Below, piece by piece: positions 14,347 to 15,336 of a stretch of DNA of 15,336 bases (within the stretch, counting starts at the first letter, position 1; every line of letters begins with the position of its first letter). The position numbers and the translations under genes are program-made. Origin of the DNA: Rhodospirillales bacterium. Its GTDB lineage: Bacteria; Pseudomonadota; Alphaproteobacteria; Rhodospirillales; JAPHTL01. The notes below the pieces were generated by a model. That model saw nothing but the letters and a program-made list of their open reading frames with translations, was not told the origin of the DNA and searched no databases. The stretch is taken from contig JAPHTL010000107.1 in the NCBI GenBank assembly GCA_026193355.1, positions 1 through 15,336 of the forward strand, read 5' to 3'.

Positions 14347-15336
14347 ATGGAAAAAAACCTGTTCAGCCGAATGACAAAAATAAAGCTTCTTGGCGCGAGC
14401 CTTGGCGCCGCCGGCATCTTCTTCATCACCGGCATCCTGTTCTGGGGTGCATTCAATACGGCGATGGAAGCAACCAATACCCTCGAATTCTGCATTGGTT
14501 GCCACGAAATGGAGAGCACGGTCTACAAGGAATACAAACACACTGTTCACTACGAGAACCGCAGCGGCGTCCGCGCGGTGTGTTCGGACTGCCACGTGCC
14601 GGACCCCTGGATCTACAAATTCATACGCAAGATCAAGGCAAGCAAGGAACTTTATCATTGGGCCATGGGATCTATTGATACCCAGGAGGAATTCGAAGCG
14701 CGCCGCCTGACACTTGCAAAAAATGTGTGGCGCGAGATGAAAATGTCGGATTCGCGTGAATGCCGTAACTGCCACTCCTGGGATGGTATGATCGCCAACA
14801 AGCAGCAGAAGCGCGCCTGGAAAAACCACCAGCTCGCCCAAGCGGACAACATGACCTGTATCGATTGCCACAAGGGCATCGCGCACAGGGATGTTTCCCA
14901 TCTGATCGCCGAGGGCGAAAGCTTCTACGATGGCAAGCCTGTCGTTGGCCGTCAGTTGGATCCGATTTCCGATGAAGAGCGTGACGCGCTGGACAAGGCG
15001 GCGACCGAAGCCGCCATGCACCCTGCTGCCGCGCCTCAAGCTGCGGCTCCGGCAGCTGCCCCAGCTGCACAGCCAGCGGCGGCAACACCTTCCGCAACAC
15101 CCGCTGCAGGTGACGGACCGATCAACTGGGCCTCTATCCAGGGACGCGACATCACCTTGCTCTATCCTGGACAGGCTTCACTAGAATGGATCTACAAGGG
15201 ATCCGATCACGGTGGCGCCCGGGCCATCAAGAAGATCGGCGATCGCTGTTTTGAGTGTCATGAGGGCGAGCAGGACAAGATGGGCGCCAAAATCGTTTCT
15301 GGCGAAAAGGCCGAGAAAACCCCCATTCCCGGTAAA
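14347..15336 (+). CDS. NapC/NirT-type tetraheme cytochrome c fused to an extra heme c/EB_dh-like domain, 3' end outside window
   Basis: Open from the ATG at 14347 (AGGA 7 bases upstream) to the window end, 330 codons without stop. One N-terminal membrane helix (about 14-36) anchors a NapC/NirT domain with four c-heme sites: CIGCH (49-53), CSDCH (79-83), CRNCH (139-143) and CIDCH (171-175). This is a quinol-dehydrogenase module passing electrons to periplasmic partners. Instead of ending near 200 aa like NirT, it continues through an Ala/Pro-rich linker (about 226-254) into a domain opening INWASIQGRDITLLYPGQAS and SDHGGARAIKKIG, with a fifth motif CFECH (301-305) and TPIPGK at the edge. This opening resembles, from memory, the c-heme segment preceding ethylbenzene-dehydrogenase-gamma/DOMON-like heme b domains (PF09459 type). 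A role as electron donor to NirS is inferred from adjacency. The NapC part is secure; the C-terminal domain assignment is tentative. Confidence 0.9.
   Translation, partial: MEKNLFSRMTKIKLLGASLGAAGIFFITGILFWGAFNTAMEATNTLEFCIGCHEMESTVYKEYKHTVHYENRSGVRAVCSDCHVPDPWIYKFIRKIKASKELYHWAMGSIDTQEEFEARRLTLAKNVWREMKMSDSRECRNCHSWDGMIANKQQKRAWKNHQLAQADNMTCIDCHKGIAHRDVSHLIAEGESFYDGKPVVGRQLDPISDEERDALDKAATEAAMHPAAAPQAAAPAAAPAAQPAAATPSATPAAGDGPINWASIQGRDITLLYPGQASLEWIYKGSDHGGARAIKKIGDRCFECHEGEQDKMGAKIVSGEKAEKTPIPGK
15025..15108 (+). repeat. Low-complexity Ala/Pro linker coding segment
   Basis: Codons 227-254 of the fused cytochrome are almost entirely Ala, Pro, Thr, Ser and Gln, with repeated gct-gcc/gca-ccn patterns. 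It marks the join between the NapC module and the C-terminal heme domain. Such tracts vary in length between strains by slippage and usually act as flexible periplasmic spacers. Confidence 0.8.

Noticed and set aside
1..15336. CRISPR arrays, insertion sequences, tRNA or rRNA genes
   Set aside because: No regularly spaced repeats, transposase frames, terminal inverted repeats or RNA-gene signatures were seen on either strand.

Overview
This GC-rich window (denitrification genes, single-copy protein-coding DNA, no RNA genes or mobile elements seen) comes from a denitrifying proteobacterium. Gene content, gene order and the style of the proteins fit an alphaproteobacterium, perhaps of the Rhodospirillales, but that placement is an inference. 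Its core is a complete cytochrome cd1 nitrite reductase locus: the structural gene nirS on the + strand (12611-14221), and divergently on the - strand the whole heme d1 biosynthesis set nirE-C-F-D-L-G-H-J-N (12167 down to 5053), closed by a hexapeptide-repeat gamma-carbonic-anhydrase-like gene (5006-4416). Genes in this operon abut or overlap by 2-14 bases, and several start with TTG or GTG behind good Shine-Dalgarno sequences, suggesting strong translational coupling.

The pathway can be read from the genes. NirE methylates uroporphyrinogen III to precorrin-2. The product is matured to siroheme by enzymes not in this window. NirD/L/G/H decarboxylate siroheme to 12,18-didecarboxysiroheme, the radical SAM enzyme NirJ converts two propionates to oxo groups, NirF (a lipoprotein) makes dihydro-heme d1, and NirN (a cytochrome c/d1-type protein) performs the last dehydrogenation and hands heme d1 to NirS. 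NirC is a small periplasmic cytochrome c.

The 431-base divergent region (12180-12610) carries two FNR/NNR/DNR-type boxes. Each has a plausible -10 element about 30 bases away, one pointing to nirE and one to nirS. It also has two perfect inverted repeats in the nirS leader. A strong 13-bp hairpin follows nirS. Downstream (14347 to the window end) is an unusual gene: a membrane-anchored NapC/NirT tetraheme cytochrome fused through an Ala/Pro-rich linker to a further domain with a fifth c-heme motif, cut by the window edge.

Left of the nir operon is a second - strand unit. It begins at a near-perfect FNR-type box (4356-4369) and encodes a DUF1858 + 2x DUF2249 protein, a 12-TM protein with histidine motifs reminiscent of heme-copper oxidase subunit I/NnrS-like proteins, and a hemerythrin. 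This is probably an anaerobically induced NO/O2-handling module; its function is not established from sequence. At the far left is a lipoprotein-type S41 (CtpA/Prc) C-terminal processing peptidase, also on the - strand and cut by the left edge.
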